DNA of 38,692 bases from Nitrososphaerota archaeon (lineage in GTDB: Archaea > Thermoproteota > Nitrososphaeria > Nitrososphaerales > Nitrosopumilaceae): assembly GCA_016201435.1 (NCBI GenBank), contig JACQCT010000024.1, positions 1 through 38,692 of the forward strand, written 5' to 3'. Made by a program: the position numbers and the translations under genes. Positions 14,025 through 22,673 of the stretch are shown here, piece after piece (within the stretch, counting starts at the first letter, position 1; each line of letters begins with the position of its first letter). The notes under the pieces were generated by a model. The model was not told the origin of the DNA, did no database searches, and worked only from the letters and a program-made list of their open reading frames with translations.

Positions 14025-14620
14025 ATGTATCGTGATTGATTCTTTCCTTTTTTCCAGTCCACTAGGCTCAGAATTATTCCAGCAATTAGTATAACAATTC
14101 CTACAATCACAAGAAGACCAGCAATAGCTAATGGCACTATGCTTTTGTGAAATGGTGAATTCGGATCAGTTAGTGCTTTTGACTTTTCGGGATTTTCAGT
14201 AAACATCATGACTACAGTTATCGGATTTTTGCCTTTATTTTCTACATCAAAGCTGTAGGTATCGACCTTTGGTATCACAAATGACTTTATGAAAATCGGA
14301 TCTCCTTCGTCAAATGAGCCAAATTTATCACCAAAAATGTTTGATACTATAATAGAAACGTGGTCATCTTGCTGATAATCCATGATGTGCAGTCCCCACA
14401 TTAGAGGCACCTGAGACGTTCCTGTAGCATGGGAAAACGTAAAAGTTGTGCCAGGTTCAATTCTTTGGTTTTCTGTTACAGAATCAAACATGTTTTCTGG
14501 TGTAGGAAAAAAACTTTCACCCACACCTGCAGTTGGTGGAATAATAGAATACACAATTGCAAATGCTGCAATTATCATTACTACACCAATTATCATGACA
14601 ATTGGTCCGCGTTTTATCAT
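14021..14620 (-). CDS. Membrane-anchored extracytoplasmic protein (hypothetical)
   Basis: 199 residues with a transmembrane helix at each end: IVMIIGVVMIIAAFAIVYSI (about 7-27) and IAGLLVIVGIVILIAGIIL (about 166-186). Between them is a soluble beta-rich domain of about 130 residues. It contains RIEPGTTFTFSHATGTSQVP and VDTYSFDVENKGKNPITVVM, so the central domain probably faces outside. The ending is basic (KKGKNQSRY). It starts 1 nt after the PAC2-family stop and is likely cotranscribed. Function unknown. Confidence 0.72.
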   Translation of the reverse strand: MIKRGPIVMIIGVVMIIAAFAIVYSIIPPTAGVGESFFPTPENMFDSVTENQRIEPGTTFTFSHATGTSQVPLMWGLHIMDYQQDDHVSIIVSNIFGDKFGSFDEGDPIFIKSFVIPKVDTYSFDVENKGKNPITVVMMFTENPEKSKALTDPNSPFHKSIVPLAIAGLLVIVGIVILIAGIILSLVDWKKGKNQSRYI

Positions 14621-14621
14621 G

Positions 14622-15398
14622 TCAACTAATGTATCCTAATTTTTTATCTTGTTGCGACAGCGGCAATGGTTCACCAGATGGTCTTTGTCCCATCTGATCC
14701 TCAATTGTTTTTATCAATTTTTCAGTATCCTGTGCCTTTTTGCTAAGATTTGTCATGTCAAGTTTTATTCCTAGCATCTTGGAAAGAATTTCTAAAATTG
14801 CCTTTGATGCAATTGCGTCAACAACATATCCAGAGGTTTCACCCAACAAACAAATTCCTGTAATCCCTTTTGTCTTTCCAACTCCAATAATCAATCCGTT
14901 CATGCCAGTTATGCTTCCGTTATTCATAGTAAAGATGCCTTGTTTTGAAAATTCATTAACAACTTTTAGTGATGTACTTGTTCCGTAAACCTTTGGTATT
15001 TTTGAAAAGGTTCCTGTTATGTAAGCAGCTAGTGTATAGATTGTTTCAATTCCAAGTTTTTCACAAATTTTTGTGATTTCTTCTGCCATAGCATATTCGC
15101 TTTCAGGAGATACTGGTTGAGCATCGCCTGCTAATAGTACTATATCATTTGTTTTAGACTTGCAATAGTACAGGGTATTTTTCATGAGGTCGGTTGTACC
15201 GTCTGGTTGAATTAGAACCTGTGGCGGAAATGATGATGAGAATATGTTTGCAAACTGGACTCCTTTAAGTTCGTCAATGAGATAATCTACTGCTAGTTTT
15301 CCCACAAAACCACTTCCAGGTAAACCGCAAACAAGTTTTGGATTTTTTAATTTTGGCATTTCAGAAACCTCTATCGTTATCTTTTGAGGAAGTGACAC
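14622..15398 (-). CDS. PAC2 family protein (proteasome assembly chaperone-like)
   Basis: A 258-residue protein with a GTG start. PAC2 features are LVCGLPGSGFVGKLAVDYLI (about 23-42), the core DIVLLAGDAQPVSPESEYAM, and GMNGLIIGVGKTKGITGICL near the middle. Archaeal members resemble PAC2-type proteasome assembly chaperones; the exact role in archaea is not firmly established. The C-terminus is helical and charged. It sits in a possible operon with the preceding K/R-rich protein (45 nt gap) and the following membrane protein (1 nt gap). Confidence 0.87.
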   Translation of the reverse strand: MSLPQKITIEVSEMPKLKNPKLVCGLPGSGFVGKLAVDYLIDELKGVQFANIFSSSFPPQVLIQPDGTTDLMKNTLYYCKSKTNDIVLLAGDAQPVSPESEYAMAEEITKICEKLGIETIYTLAAYITGTFSKIPKVYGTSTSLKVVNEFSKQGIFTMNNGSITGMNGLIIGVGKTKGITGICLLGETSGYVVDAIASKAILEILSKMLGIKLDMTNLSKKAQDTEKLIKTIEDQMGQRPSGEPLPLSQQDKKLGYIS

Positions 15399-15443
15399 GA
15401 TCTAAAATGTGGAGCAATATAATATTAATGAAGCGTAGGTTTA

Positions 15444-16328
15444 CTATCTTCTTGTTCTTTTAGATTTTTTACTTGGCTTGCGTTTTGCTTTTCTTTTAGT
15501 AGATTTCCTTTTTGGTACCTTTCGTTTTACTGTTTTCTTTTTTGGCGCTTTCTTTGTTCTAGTTTTTGATCTTTTTGTCGTCTTTTTTCTTTTTGTAGCT
15601 TTTCTTCTTTTTGCAGCTGCTTTTCTTTGCGCTTTTCTTTTTGCTGCCTTTCTTCTTTTTGCTTCAGCCCTTCTTTTTGCATCTGCTCTTCTTTTTGCTG
15701 CTTTTGCAAGATCTAGTCTTTGTATAATTTTTGCTAGGTCACTTTTTGCCTTATCTTCACGTTTTATCAATGATTGAACATATGGATGAAGACGTTGCTC
15801 TTCCTTGGTACTTGATTTTAATTGTTCCAAAAGGGATGGTTTTGAATGAGACTGATTTCTTAGTTCCACATCATTTTTGGTTTTTTGTTTTTCTAAATCA
15901 GCAATAATCTTGACGAGTCGTTCTTCTCCATGATTTCTTTGTTTAATTTCAGATTCTAATTCTGCAATTTTATCGTCTGCAATTTTTAGTCTTTCAAGAG
16001 CGCGTACCCTTTCCTCTGGTTCAGTATACTCACTTTGTTGTTGAGATTGGTCCCTTGCTTCTTGCTCTTGCCTTAGTCTTTCTTCTGCAGATATTTTCAG
16101 CCTTTGAATACTGTCTCTTTGAGCCAAATACTGGTTAAGTATCTGTGCAATATCCCCCTTTTTACCAGTAGTATTCTCTTTTCTTCTTTCCAAGGATGCA
16201 AGTCCTGATGATGATCTTCTTTTGAGTGAAATAACTGATTTTAGTTTATTTTCTGCTTGTCTTCTGCGTTTTGTAGCCTCAATTTTCTTGTTTTTGTATG
16301 ATTTAACGAGGTCCGAAAGGGATGTCAT
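15444..16328 (-). CDS. Coiled-coil protein with histone H1-like Lys/Arg tail
   Basis: 294 residues in two parts. Residues about 10-205 are highly charged and form coiled coil, with stretches such as RVRALERLKIADDKIAELES. Residues about 206-294 are almost only Lys, Arg, Ala, Thr, Ser and Pro in irregular AKRRK/KRK repeats; well over half are Lys or Arg, much like histone H1 tails. It lacks a signal peptide and cysteines. Such a tail would bind DNA or RNA without sequence preference, and the coiled coil would oligomerise. A nucleoid role is inference. The 102 bases of coding simple sequence may vary in length. Confidence 0.75.
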   Translation of the reverse strand: MTSLSDLVKSYKNKKIEATKRRRQAENKLKSVISLKRRSSSGLASLERRKENTTGKKGDIAQILNQYLAQRDSIQRLKISAEERLRQEQEARDQSQQQSEYTEPEERVRALERLKIADDKIAELESEIKQRNHGEERLVKIIADLEKQKTKNDVELRNQSHSKPSLLEQLKSSTKEEQRLHPYVQSLIKREDKAKSDLAKIIQRLDLAKAAKRRADAKRRAEAKRRKAAKRKAQRKAAAKRRKATKRKKTTKRSKTRTKKAPKKKTVKRKVPKRKSTKRKAKRKPSKKSKRTRR

Positions 16329-16487
16329 AGGGGTTTAAAGATTCTAAAGCAGATTAAGTTTATGTTATGATCAGTAGTTGACATAAAAGTTAATATTTTT
16401 AACATATTTTGTGGCCTTTTAGTAAATTTTTAAAATACTAATCATTGCAACCAAGTAGATTTTATTTGGCAAATATAAAAATAACAC

Positions 16488-16799
16488 ATGGAATTTCATC
16501 CATCCCAAATTCCAATATCTAAAACGTTTCATATTATTGATGAAAACCAATCAGTAGAAATTGCATCTGAAATGGTAAAATTGGGATTTACTACCCAAAA
16601 GGGGGCTTTTTTATTACTTATGACAAATGATAAGAAAATAGCAAAAAAAATTGGTTTTACTATTATGAATGAGCTAAACTTTGGATTACGTAAAACAAAA
16701 CAGGAGCGTGATGTCAGATATTGGATTTATACTTATGATAAAGAACATTTTGCAATGGTTTTGATAAGCTCAAAGGTTTTTCAAGAATTGGGTTTTTGA
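16488..16799 (+). CDS. Hypothetical protein (103 aa)
   Basis: A soluble alpha/beta protein with no recognised family. Visible segments are IDENQSVEIASEMVKLGFTT, GAFLLLMTNDKKIAKKIGF and RDVRYWIYTYDKEHFAMVLI. There are no cysteines, metal sites or membrane segments. The upstream 159 bases (16329-16487) are very AT-rich and contain an AAATATAAAAATAA element about 20 nt before the ATG, a likely TATA box. Its 3' end overlaps the convergent PAP2-like gene by 19 bases. Confidence 0.6.
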   Translation: MEFHPSQIPISKTFHIIDENQSVEIASEMVKLGFTTQKGAFLLLMTNDKKIAKKIGFTIMNELNFGLRKTKQERDVRYWIYTYDKEHFAMVLISSKVFQELGF

Positions 16800-17446
16800 T
16801 TTTCAAATATCAATTCCAGTTTAAGAATTCTTGACACAATATTTGCAACAAGCAATCCAAGAAGTGCACCACCAACTAGATCCAATGCAAATTGCTGCAT
16901 TAGATATAATCTGCTCATTGACACCAGTATTGGATAAATCCACAAAAGATAACATCCTCTTGGAAATCGCTTTGATAATGCAAATCCCAAAACGAACGCA
17001 AAAATTGTAGTTCTCACGGTATGGCCTGCTTGAAAAGAGCCGTCAATAGTACATGGGACTCCAATGTCAGCTGCGGATGTTATACCTAAATGGGCTCCCT
17101 CAAATTTCAAAATAGGTGCCTCATATCCTATGTAACATCGCAGATATGCAGAAAGCATGCTTCCTACTATTATGGAAAGCAGTAAGACAAGCCCTAATCT
17201 TCTAGTCTCTTTTTTAATTAATAAGATAAAGCTGGTAATGATAAGATACAAAATCCATCCAGCTTCTGTGAAGATCTGCATTGCTAGATCTACAGCGGTA
17301 TTATGTCCCAGTGAATGAACATAATTTTCTATACCATTATCTAGTGGGGCAATAATTTTTGTATAGGCAAGACCGGTAAGGATTAAAAAAAATACAAGAA
17401 GTAAGATAAATTTTCTAGATCTTAGATCAAAATGCCACTGTTGCAT
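16781..17446 (-). CDS. PAP2-superfamily membrane protein with degenerate active site
   Basis: 221 residues with about five or six transmembrane helices, in the layout of PAP2 lipid phosphatases. The three catalytic motifs can be located but are altered. Motif 1 (K-x6-R-P) reads RCYIGYEAP. Motif 2 (P-S-G-H) reads FQAGH, with His kept. Motif 3 (S-R-x5-H-x3-D) reads SRLYLMQQFALD, so the nucleophilic His is Gln. Known PAP2 enzymes need that His, so this is probably not a classical phosphatase and may bind lipid or act in another way. The next 259 bases (17447-17705) hold no convincing gene. Confidence 0.8.
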   Translation of the reverse strand: MQQWHFDLRSRKFILLLVFFLILTGLAYTKIIAPLDNGIENYVHSLGHNTAVDLAMQIFTEAGWILYLIITSFILLIKKETRRLGLVLLLSIIVGSMLSAYLRCYIGYEAPILKFEGAHLGITSAADIGVPCTIDGSFQAGHTVRTTIFAFVLGFALSKRFPRGCYLLWIYPILVSMSRLYLMQQFALDLVGGALLGLLVANIVSRILKLELIFENQKPNS

Positions 17447-17705
17447 CTAAACCACTCCTAACAGTTCTTTCTGGCATGCTATCTAAACGCCAATTATTCC
17501 ATATTAAAATGAGATGGAAAGTTTTACCTTCAAACTGTGCCCAATACGTTATAGACAAAATTGAAAAAGCCAGATAATTCATCTTGAGGAATTCCAATAT
17601 CACATATGTATATAATAAAAATCATCTAGGAAAAAGTTCTAATGATTATTTTTCGGGTTAATTTAATTGTAAAAGATTTTAACCACACACAAAGATAGGA
17701 TTGCC

Positions 17706-18917
17706 GTGAAGATCCTAACTCTTGATGAACTGGACACCAAAGGGAAGACTGTCTTTTTGCGTGTAGACATGAACAGCCCCATGGATCCTAAAACTATGCA
17801 GATCTTAGAAACAAGCAGAATACGAGAATCAACCGAGTCACTAAAAGATCTAGAGGATTCAAAGGTTGTAATTGCTTCCCACCAAGGAAGAGTTGGAAAT
17901 AAAGATTATACCGGAATGGAAAACCATGCCAAAGTTCTTGCACAAGTTTTAGGCCGTGACATAAAATATGTCGAAGATGTCATAGGTTCAGAAGCTCAAA
18001 GAGAAATAAAAAATATGAAAAATGGCGACATACTTTTGCTTGACAATCTGAGACTTTGTGCAGAGGAAAACTATGAATTTACTCCAGATAATGCTTCGAA
18101 GACTATCATGGTCAGCAGACTTTCAAAGCTTTTTGATCTTTGTGTAATAGATTCATTTCCAAGCTCTCATAGGGCACATCCTTCAATCATAGGATTTTCT
18201 CACATACTTCCTGCATGTGCCGGAAGACTAGTGGAAAGAGAAGTCAGAAGATTAGATGAGATAATGACAGTTGCCAAATCTCCACATGTCGTGGTATTAG
18301 GAGGTTCCAAAATCAACGACAGGCTTGAAGCAATCGAGACATTGATTCAAAATGGAAGAGCGGATCAGGTCTTGCTTACCGGAGTTATTGCAAATGTGTT
18401 CATGCGAGCACAGGGAAGAATAAGATTCCCTTTAGGTATAAAACAAGAAGAGGAAGTAGTTTCAAAAGCTCATTCTCTTATTGGGGAATATCCAGATGTT
18501 TTTTCACTGCCAGTTGATATCGCAATAGAAAGAGATGGTTCCAGGGTAGAGATGGATGTAAGGGAATTAGGAAAAGGCGACCAGATACTTGATCTTGGAC
18601 CAAAGACGGTAGACTATTACATCAAATCGATTAATGGCGCTGGAACTGTTTTTATGAGTGGTCCTGCAGGATTCTTTGAAAATGAGAAATTCAAGTTTGG
18701 TACTGAAAGCTTACTGAGGGGAGTTGCAGATTCTTTTGCTACTACAATTGTAAGTGGCGGTCATCTTACTGCAGCACTAAAAAGATACGGCTTGGCAGAC
18801 AAGATAAACCATATCAGTACTGCAGGTGGCGCATTGGTGCTATATTTAACAGGAGTCAAGCTTCCAATGATACAATCTCTAGAAGAGGCAGCAGAAAGAT
18901 ACAGATCTAAAAAGTAG
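17706..18917 (+). CDS. pgk: Phosphoglycerate kinase
   Basis: A 403-residue two-domain kinase, full archaeal length, interconverting 1,3-bisphosphoglycerate plus ADP and 3-phosphoglycerate plus ATP; in an autotroph it serves mainly gluconeogenesis. The substrate-binding FLRVDMNSPMD (about 17-27), ASHQGRVGN (about 58-66) and PSSHRAHPS are present. The C-terminal nucleotide region ends VSGGHLTAALKRYG and STAGGALVLYLTG. The start is GTG at 17706, directly before KILTLDEL. A GATTTTAACC element about 30 nt upstream may be the TATA box. Its 3' end overlaps the convergent zinc-ribbon gene by 11 bases. Confidence 0.96.
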   Translation: MKILTLDELDTKGKTVFLRVDMNSPMDPKTMQILETSRIRESTESLKDLEDSKVVIASHQGRVGNKDYTGMENHAKVLAQVLGRDIKYVEDVIGSEAQREIKNMKNGDILLLDNLRLCAEENYEFTPDNASKTIMVSRLSKLFDLCVIDSFPSSHRAHPSIIGFSHILPACAGRLVEREVRRLDEIMTVAKSPHVVVLGGSKINDRLEAIETLIQNGRADQVLLTGVIANVFMRAQGRIRFPLGIKQEEEVVSKAHSLIGEYPDVFSLPVDIAIERDGSRVEMDVRELGKGDQILDLGPKTVDYYIKSINGAGTVFMSGPAGFFENEKFKFGTESLLRGVADSFATTIVSGGHLTAALKRYGLADKINHISTAGGALVLYLTGVKLPMIQSLEEAAERYRSKK

Positions 18918-19242
18918 CTTTACATTCTGAGTTTGGACAAATTCTTGGTTCTAATTTCCCTAAATGTATTTCTAAATTACACGAATTACACTTGAATTTC
19001 TCTACTTCTGCAAAAAGTTTGTACCACTGGGTGGTAAAATCCTGTGCGATTGGTCTTAAAAGGCTGTCATTGTGCAGTTGTTTAAAAAATGGTGGCATGT
19101 CATCAATTGTCAAGGACTGGTCAATGTTACCCTTTAGCACCTCAAAGATCTCATCGTTTGTAAATCTCAGATTGGTATCATTGAATTTTTCATAAATTAT
19201 TTTTCTAATTTGTAGCGGAATAGCGACAGTTTGACTAACCAA
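18907..19242 (-). CDS. Hypothetical protein with C-terminal zinc ribbon
   Basis: A 111-residue protein, TTG start. The N-terminal 80 residues are helical (IPLQIRKIIYEKFNDTNLRF) and winged-helix-like. The C-terminus has CNSC, 15 residues later CPNSEC, a four-cysteine zinc ribbon. Such a combination suggests a nucleic-acid or protein-binding role; the family was not recognised. It begins 1 nt after the sufU stop, so it is probably the last gene of the suf operon, which may be meaningful. Confidence 0.65.
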   Translation of the reverse strand: MVSQTVAIPLQIRKIIYEKFNDTNLRFTNDEIFEVLKGNIDQSLTIDDMPPFFKQLHNDSLLRPIAQDFTTQWYKLFAEVEKFKCNSCNLEIHLGKLEPRICPNSECKATF

Positions 19243-19243
19243 T

Positions 19244-19684
19244 TTAGAAGAGACCTGATGCTTCTTCTTTTATCTTGTCAGCAGAAACTGTATCTTTTAG
19301 CTTGTCAGAGACGTATGAGTATATACCATATTTTAGAACTTTGAGAGATAGTAAAGCACACTTTATTCTTGCAGGTCCAAGATCATGCAAGCCAAGGTTT
19401 TCAAGTATGTCTTCTTTTGTTAGTTTTTTTACAAAGTCAAAATCTTTACCCATGATAAGCTCTGTTAGCATCGAAGCACTCGCCTGACTTATTGCACAGC
19501 CCTTTCCTGTAAATTTCACATCAGAAACCTTATTGTCTTTAAGATTGATGTGCATTTCAAGCTCGTCTCCACATAATGGATTACTATCTTTTTTTGAAAT
19601 ATCTGGATTTTCTATCTTTCCATAATTTCGTGGATTCCTGTAATAATCCAAAATGATTTCTCGATAAATGTCTGCGCTACTCAA
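19244..19684 (-). CDS. sufU: Fe-S scaffold / sulfur acceptor protein SufU (IscU-like)
   Basis: A 146-residue IscU-fold protein. The three conserved cysteines are Cys38 (NPLCGDE, with Asp40), Cys63 (GKGCAIS) and Cys109 (RIKCALL). The SYREIILDYYRNPRNYG-like start and LGPARIKC are typical of SufU. It accepts sulfur from SufS and passes it to the SufBCD scaffold. Its start overlaps the sufS stop by four bases, so the two are translated together. The usual SufU insertion between the second and third cysteines appears short. Confidence 0.93.
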   Translation of the reverse strand: MSSADIYREIILDYYRNPRNYGKIENPDISKKDSNPLCGDELEMHINLKDNKVSDVKFTGKGCAISQASASMLTELIMGKDFDFVKKLTKEDILENLGLHDLGPARIKCALLSLKVLKYGIYSYVSDKLKDTVSADKIKEEASGLF

Positions 19685-20925
19685 ATTCTAAACAGCTCCC
19701 TAGCTCTATTAAGTGACCTGATAAAAACATCCACTTCCTCTTTTGTATTATATATATAAAAACTTGCCCGAGATGTTGCAGAAACATCTAGTCTTTCCAT
19801 TAATACTTGTGCACAGTGATGACCAGATCGTATAGCAATACCATCTTCATCTATTATTGTAGCAAGATCATGTGGATGTATATCTCCAAGATTAAATGAA
19901 ATGACTCCTCCTCGTTTTGTAATATCTGGCGTCCCGTACAGAACTATTCCTTTTACTGCAGAAATTTTGTCAAGAGCATATTTGGTTAACTCAATTTCAT
20001 GTTCACGCACTTTGTCCATGCCTATTTTGTCAAGATAATCTAAAGCAGCGGAAAATCCAATTACATCTGCAATGTTTGGAGTTCCAGCCTCAAACTTGTA
20101 TGGTAGATCATTCCAGGTTGTCTCATACTTGTGTACCTCTCTTATCATATCTCCTCCTGCGTTAAATGGAGCCATGTTTTCTAGCAGTTCTTTTTTAGCC
20201 CACAATACTCCCACACCTGTTGGACCAAGCATCTTGTGAGCGGAGAATGCAAAAAAGTCACAGTCTAGTTTTTGTATGTCTACTTTTAGATGCGGAACAG
20301 ATTGAGCACCATCAACTAGTACACGTACTCCTTTCTGATGACATTTTTTAATTATCTCTTCAGTTTTGCTTATGGTTCCTAAAACATTTGACATCTGACT
20401 AAATGTTACAATCTTTACCTTTCCAGTATCCAGGTATGCATCTAGTTGGTCAAGTTTGAGCTCACCATTGTCATCTACTCCAATGTATTCAAGTTTGGCT
20501 CCTTTTTCCTTTGTTAAGAGTTGCCACGGCACAATGTTACTGTGATGCTCATATTCAGTGGTTACAACAATGTCGTCCTTTTGTACATTTTGTCTCCCCC
20601 AAGAATATGCAACAAGGTTGATTGCTTCTGTTGTTCCCCTAACAAAGATTAGTTCCTCGCGATTTTTTACGTTGATAAATTTTGCAACCTTGTCTCTTGT
20701 AAGTTCGTATGCAACAGTAGATTCTTCTGCAAGCTCATGCACTGCCCTATGAATGTTAGAATTGTAATTAAGATAATAGTTGCTAATAGAATCTATTACT
20801 TGGATTGGTTTTTGCGATGTTGCAGCATTATCAAAATAGACAAGAGGTTTGTCTTTGTGAACCTTGCGTTTTAGAATAGGAAAGTCATTTCTTATGTTTT
20901 CTATATTGATTACACTAGTTTGCAA
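19681..20925 (-). CDS. sufS: Cysteine desulfurase SufS
   Basis: A 414-residue PLP enzyme that removes sulfur from cysteine for Fe-S assembly. The PLP lysine is Lys231 in FSAHKMLGPTG, and the persulfide cysteine is Cys371 in IRSGHHCAQ, the group II (SufS) form. YFDNAATSQKP at the N-terminus and TTEYEHHSNIVPW are conserved. The start is a TTG at 20925, 2 nt after the Rieske stop. It lies in the order sufB-sufD-Rieske-sufS-sufU. Confidence 0.96.
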   Translation of the reverse strand: MQTSVINIENIRNDFPILKRKVHKDKPLVYFDNAATSQKPIQVIDSISNYYLNYNSNIHRAVHELAEESTVAYELTRDKVAKFINVKNREELIFVRGTTEAINLVAYSWGRQNVQKDDIVVTTEYEHHSNIVPWQLLTKEKGAKLEYIGVDDNGELKLDQLDAYLDTGKVKIVTFSQMSNVLGTISKTEEIIKKCHQKGVRVLVDGAQSVPHLKVDIQKLDCDFFAFSAHKMLGPTGVGVLWAKKELLENMAPFNAGGDMIREVHKYETTWNDLPYKFEAGTPNIADVIGFSAALDYLDKIGMDKVREHEIELTKYALDKISAVKGIVLYGTPDITKRGGVISFNLGDIHPHDLATIIDEDGIAIRSGHHCAQVLMERLDVSATSRASFYIYNTKEEVDVFIRSLNRARELFRI

Positions 20926-20927
20926 AT

Positions 20928-21239
20928 TTATTCAACCTCAACATAGATCTCATTTTGTTCTATTTTAACATTGTAGGTTTTAAGAGGTACTTCGGCAGGA
21001 AGGTTTTGTGGCATTCCTGTCTCAAGATTAAAAGTAGAAAGATGCAAAGGGCATGTCACTCCCTCATCATTTAGAATTCCAGTTGAGAGATCAGCTTCTG
21101 CATGTGTACATGTTCTGTCAGTAGCATATATTTTGCCGTTGAGATTTGCTAAAAGAATTTTTTTATCATCATGATCAAAATCAAGCATCTCGCCTTTTTC
21201 CAGTTCTTTTTTACTACAAGCCTTTATCCATTTTGACAA
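20928..21239 (-). CDS. Rieske-type [2Fe-2S] ferredoxin
   Basis: A soluble Rieske protein of about 103 residues. The cluster motifs are C-x-H (CTHAEADL) and C-x2-H (CPLHLSTF), 16 residues apart, as in NirD- and dioxygenase-type ferredoxins. A longer frame starts at 21305 but would overlap sufD by 59 nt. I prefer the TTG at 21239 because it follows the sufD stop by 7 nt, has a GGTGAG ribosome-binding sequence just upstream and begins SKWIKAC, where Rieske domains normally begin. It probably delivers electrons for Fe-S assembly; this role is inference from operon position. Confidence 0.9.
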   Translation of the reverse strand: MSKWIKACSKKELEKGEMLDFDHDDKKILLANLNGKIYATDRTCTHAEADLSTGILNDEGVTCPLHLSTFNLETGMPQNLPAEVPLKTYNVKIEQNEIYVEVE

Positions 21240-21246
21240 AAAATTC

Positions 21247-22647
21247 TCACCTGTATTTGTAATGGCTTCCAAAGATGTCTGTTTCACGATATCTTGTCTC
21301 TTCAACTTCTAAAAGCTCCTTTAGTTGATCATCTGATTTTATGGAAAGTTCTCGGCCAAGCCATTTAGAGTCTATAAGGTAAGTGATCCAGGCCCTAATC
21401 TGATAGGACATTTTTCGTGAAAGTGGTTCAAGAAATCCTTCAACTATTATTTTTTGTGCGTCTGATCTTGAAAGGCATCGTGTACCCAAGTAAAAGAGCT
21501 GTTCATCATCAATCTGGGCAACAGAAGCCGCGTGTGTTGCCTTGACATCGTTTGTAAATATTTCAAGGCCTGGAATGGAATCAGACTTTGCACCCTTGTC
21601 AAGCAAGATAGAGTGTCCTGCAAGATATGATTCTGTATGGTGCGCCTCTTTTTCAATTCTTATCATTCCTTTGAATAATGATTTTGAAGTATCTTTTAGA
21701 ACTGATTTTTCAAGGACACGTCCAGTAGTTGATTGTGCAATGTGTATGAGGTTTGATGTGATATCAAAGGACTGGTTCTTGTTTCCAAAGATGACTTCGG
21801 TGTCGTTTGCATTTGCCCCAATTCCAATCAGATAGTTGTCAATTTTATATCTTGAAAGAAGCGAGCCAAACAATCCCAGATACCAGTTCATTCTACCGTC
21901 TCGTCCAATGTCTGCTTTTCTTGTGGAAAAGTTTACTGCATTTTGGTCCATTGCCTGTAGTGTGATTAAATCAAGCTCTGTGTTCTGGTTCACATTCACA
22001 TTTAGCAGCTCAAGAAAGGCTTGCTGTTTTGTGCTCTTTGGTGCATAAAGCTCCTGTACTATAGAGGCCTTGGAGCTTTCATCTCCTATTACTATATTAC
22101 GAGATATTGTCGAGGTTTGATCAACAGATAATGATGAAATCAGGTGGATTGTTTTTTCTAAAATCATATTGCGGGGAATGTAAATGAAAATTCCTGAATT
22201 AAAAAACGCGTTGTTAAGTGCGGTATATTTGTCTGTTTTAGGATCCATTGATTCTAGCGATTTTTTTATTTTATCAGAATGATCTTTTATCGCATCTTGT
22301 ATTGAACATATAACCAGTCCTTTTGATTTTAATTCTGATGGTATGTTTATTTTGTGAATGTTTGTTCCTATTTGTACCACGCATGGATTATCAGGAAGCT
22401 CATTCATTCTGTCTTTTACAAGATCTGGAACAGTACTGTCAGAGCTAAGTGAAAATGTCACCTCATTTGGGTTCATCTTGTTTGCGTCGCTGTACTTGTT
22501 GTATAATGGCGAGACCTCTGGAGGTAACTGTTGATATATTTCAAAAGAATTTTTTCTGTATTCTTTAAGCCATGATGGTTCATTATTTGCATCAGAGATT
22601 TCATCTATGTGATTCTGACCAAGTTTTGATAGAACAAATGATGACAT
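21247..22647 (-). CDS. sufD: Fe-S cluster assembly protein SufD
   Basis: A 466-residue protein of the SufB/SufD family, right-handed parallel beta-helix core. It shares with SufB the block FNSGIFIYIPRNMILEKTIHL and the C-terminal DVKATHAASVAQIDDEQLFY, EGFLEPL segments. It is less conserved than sufB downstream of the N-terminus and lacks the typical SufB Cys/Glu positions as far as can be judged, so it is the D subunit. With SufB and SufC it forms the scaffold SufBC2D. It starts 26 nt after sufB and ends just before the Rieske gene. Confidence 0.92.
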   Translation of the reverse strand: MSSFVLSKLGQNHIDEISDANNEPSWLKEYRKNSFEIYQQLPPEVSPLYNKYSDANKMNPNEVTFSLSSDSTVPDLVKDRMNELPDNPCVVQIGTNIHKINIPSELKSKGLVICSIQDAIKDHSDKIKKSLESMDPKTDKYTALNNAFFNSGIFIYIPRNMILEKTIHLISSLSVDQTSTISRNIVIGDESSKASIVQELYAPKSTKQQAFLELLNVNVNQNTELDLITLQAMDQNAVNFSTRKADIGRDGRMNWYLGLFGSLLSRYKIDNYLIGIGANANDTEVIFGNKNQSFDITSNLIHIAQSTTGRVLEKSVLKDTSKSLFKGMIRIEKEAHHTESYLAGHSILLDKGAKSDSIPGLEIFTNDVKATHAASVAQIDDEQLFYLGTRCLSRSDAQKIIVEGFLEPLSRKMSYQIRAWITYLIDSKWLGRELSIKSDDQLKELLEVEETRYRETDIFGSHYKYR

Positions 22648-22673
22648 TTCTTAAAAATTTTACAGGCTACAGT

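Noticed and set aside
15478-15777. Plus-strand frame rich in Phe, Leu and Ala over the basic-protein gene
   Set aside because: It is the mirror of Lys/Arg codons on the other strand; composition is an artefact.
17509-17577. 22-codon frame before pgk
   Set aside because: Too short, no clear promoter spacing and no recognisable motif.
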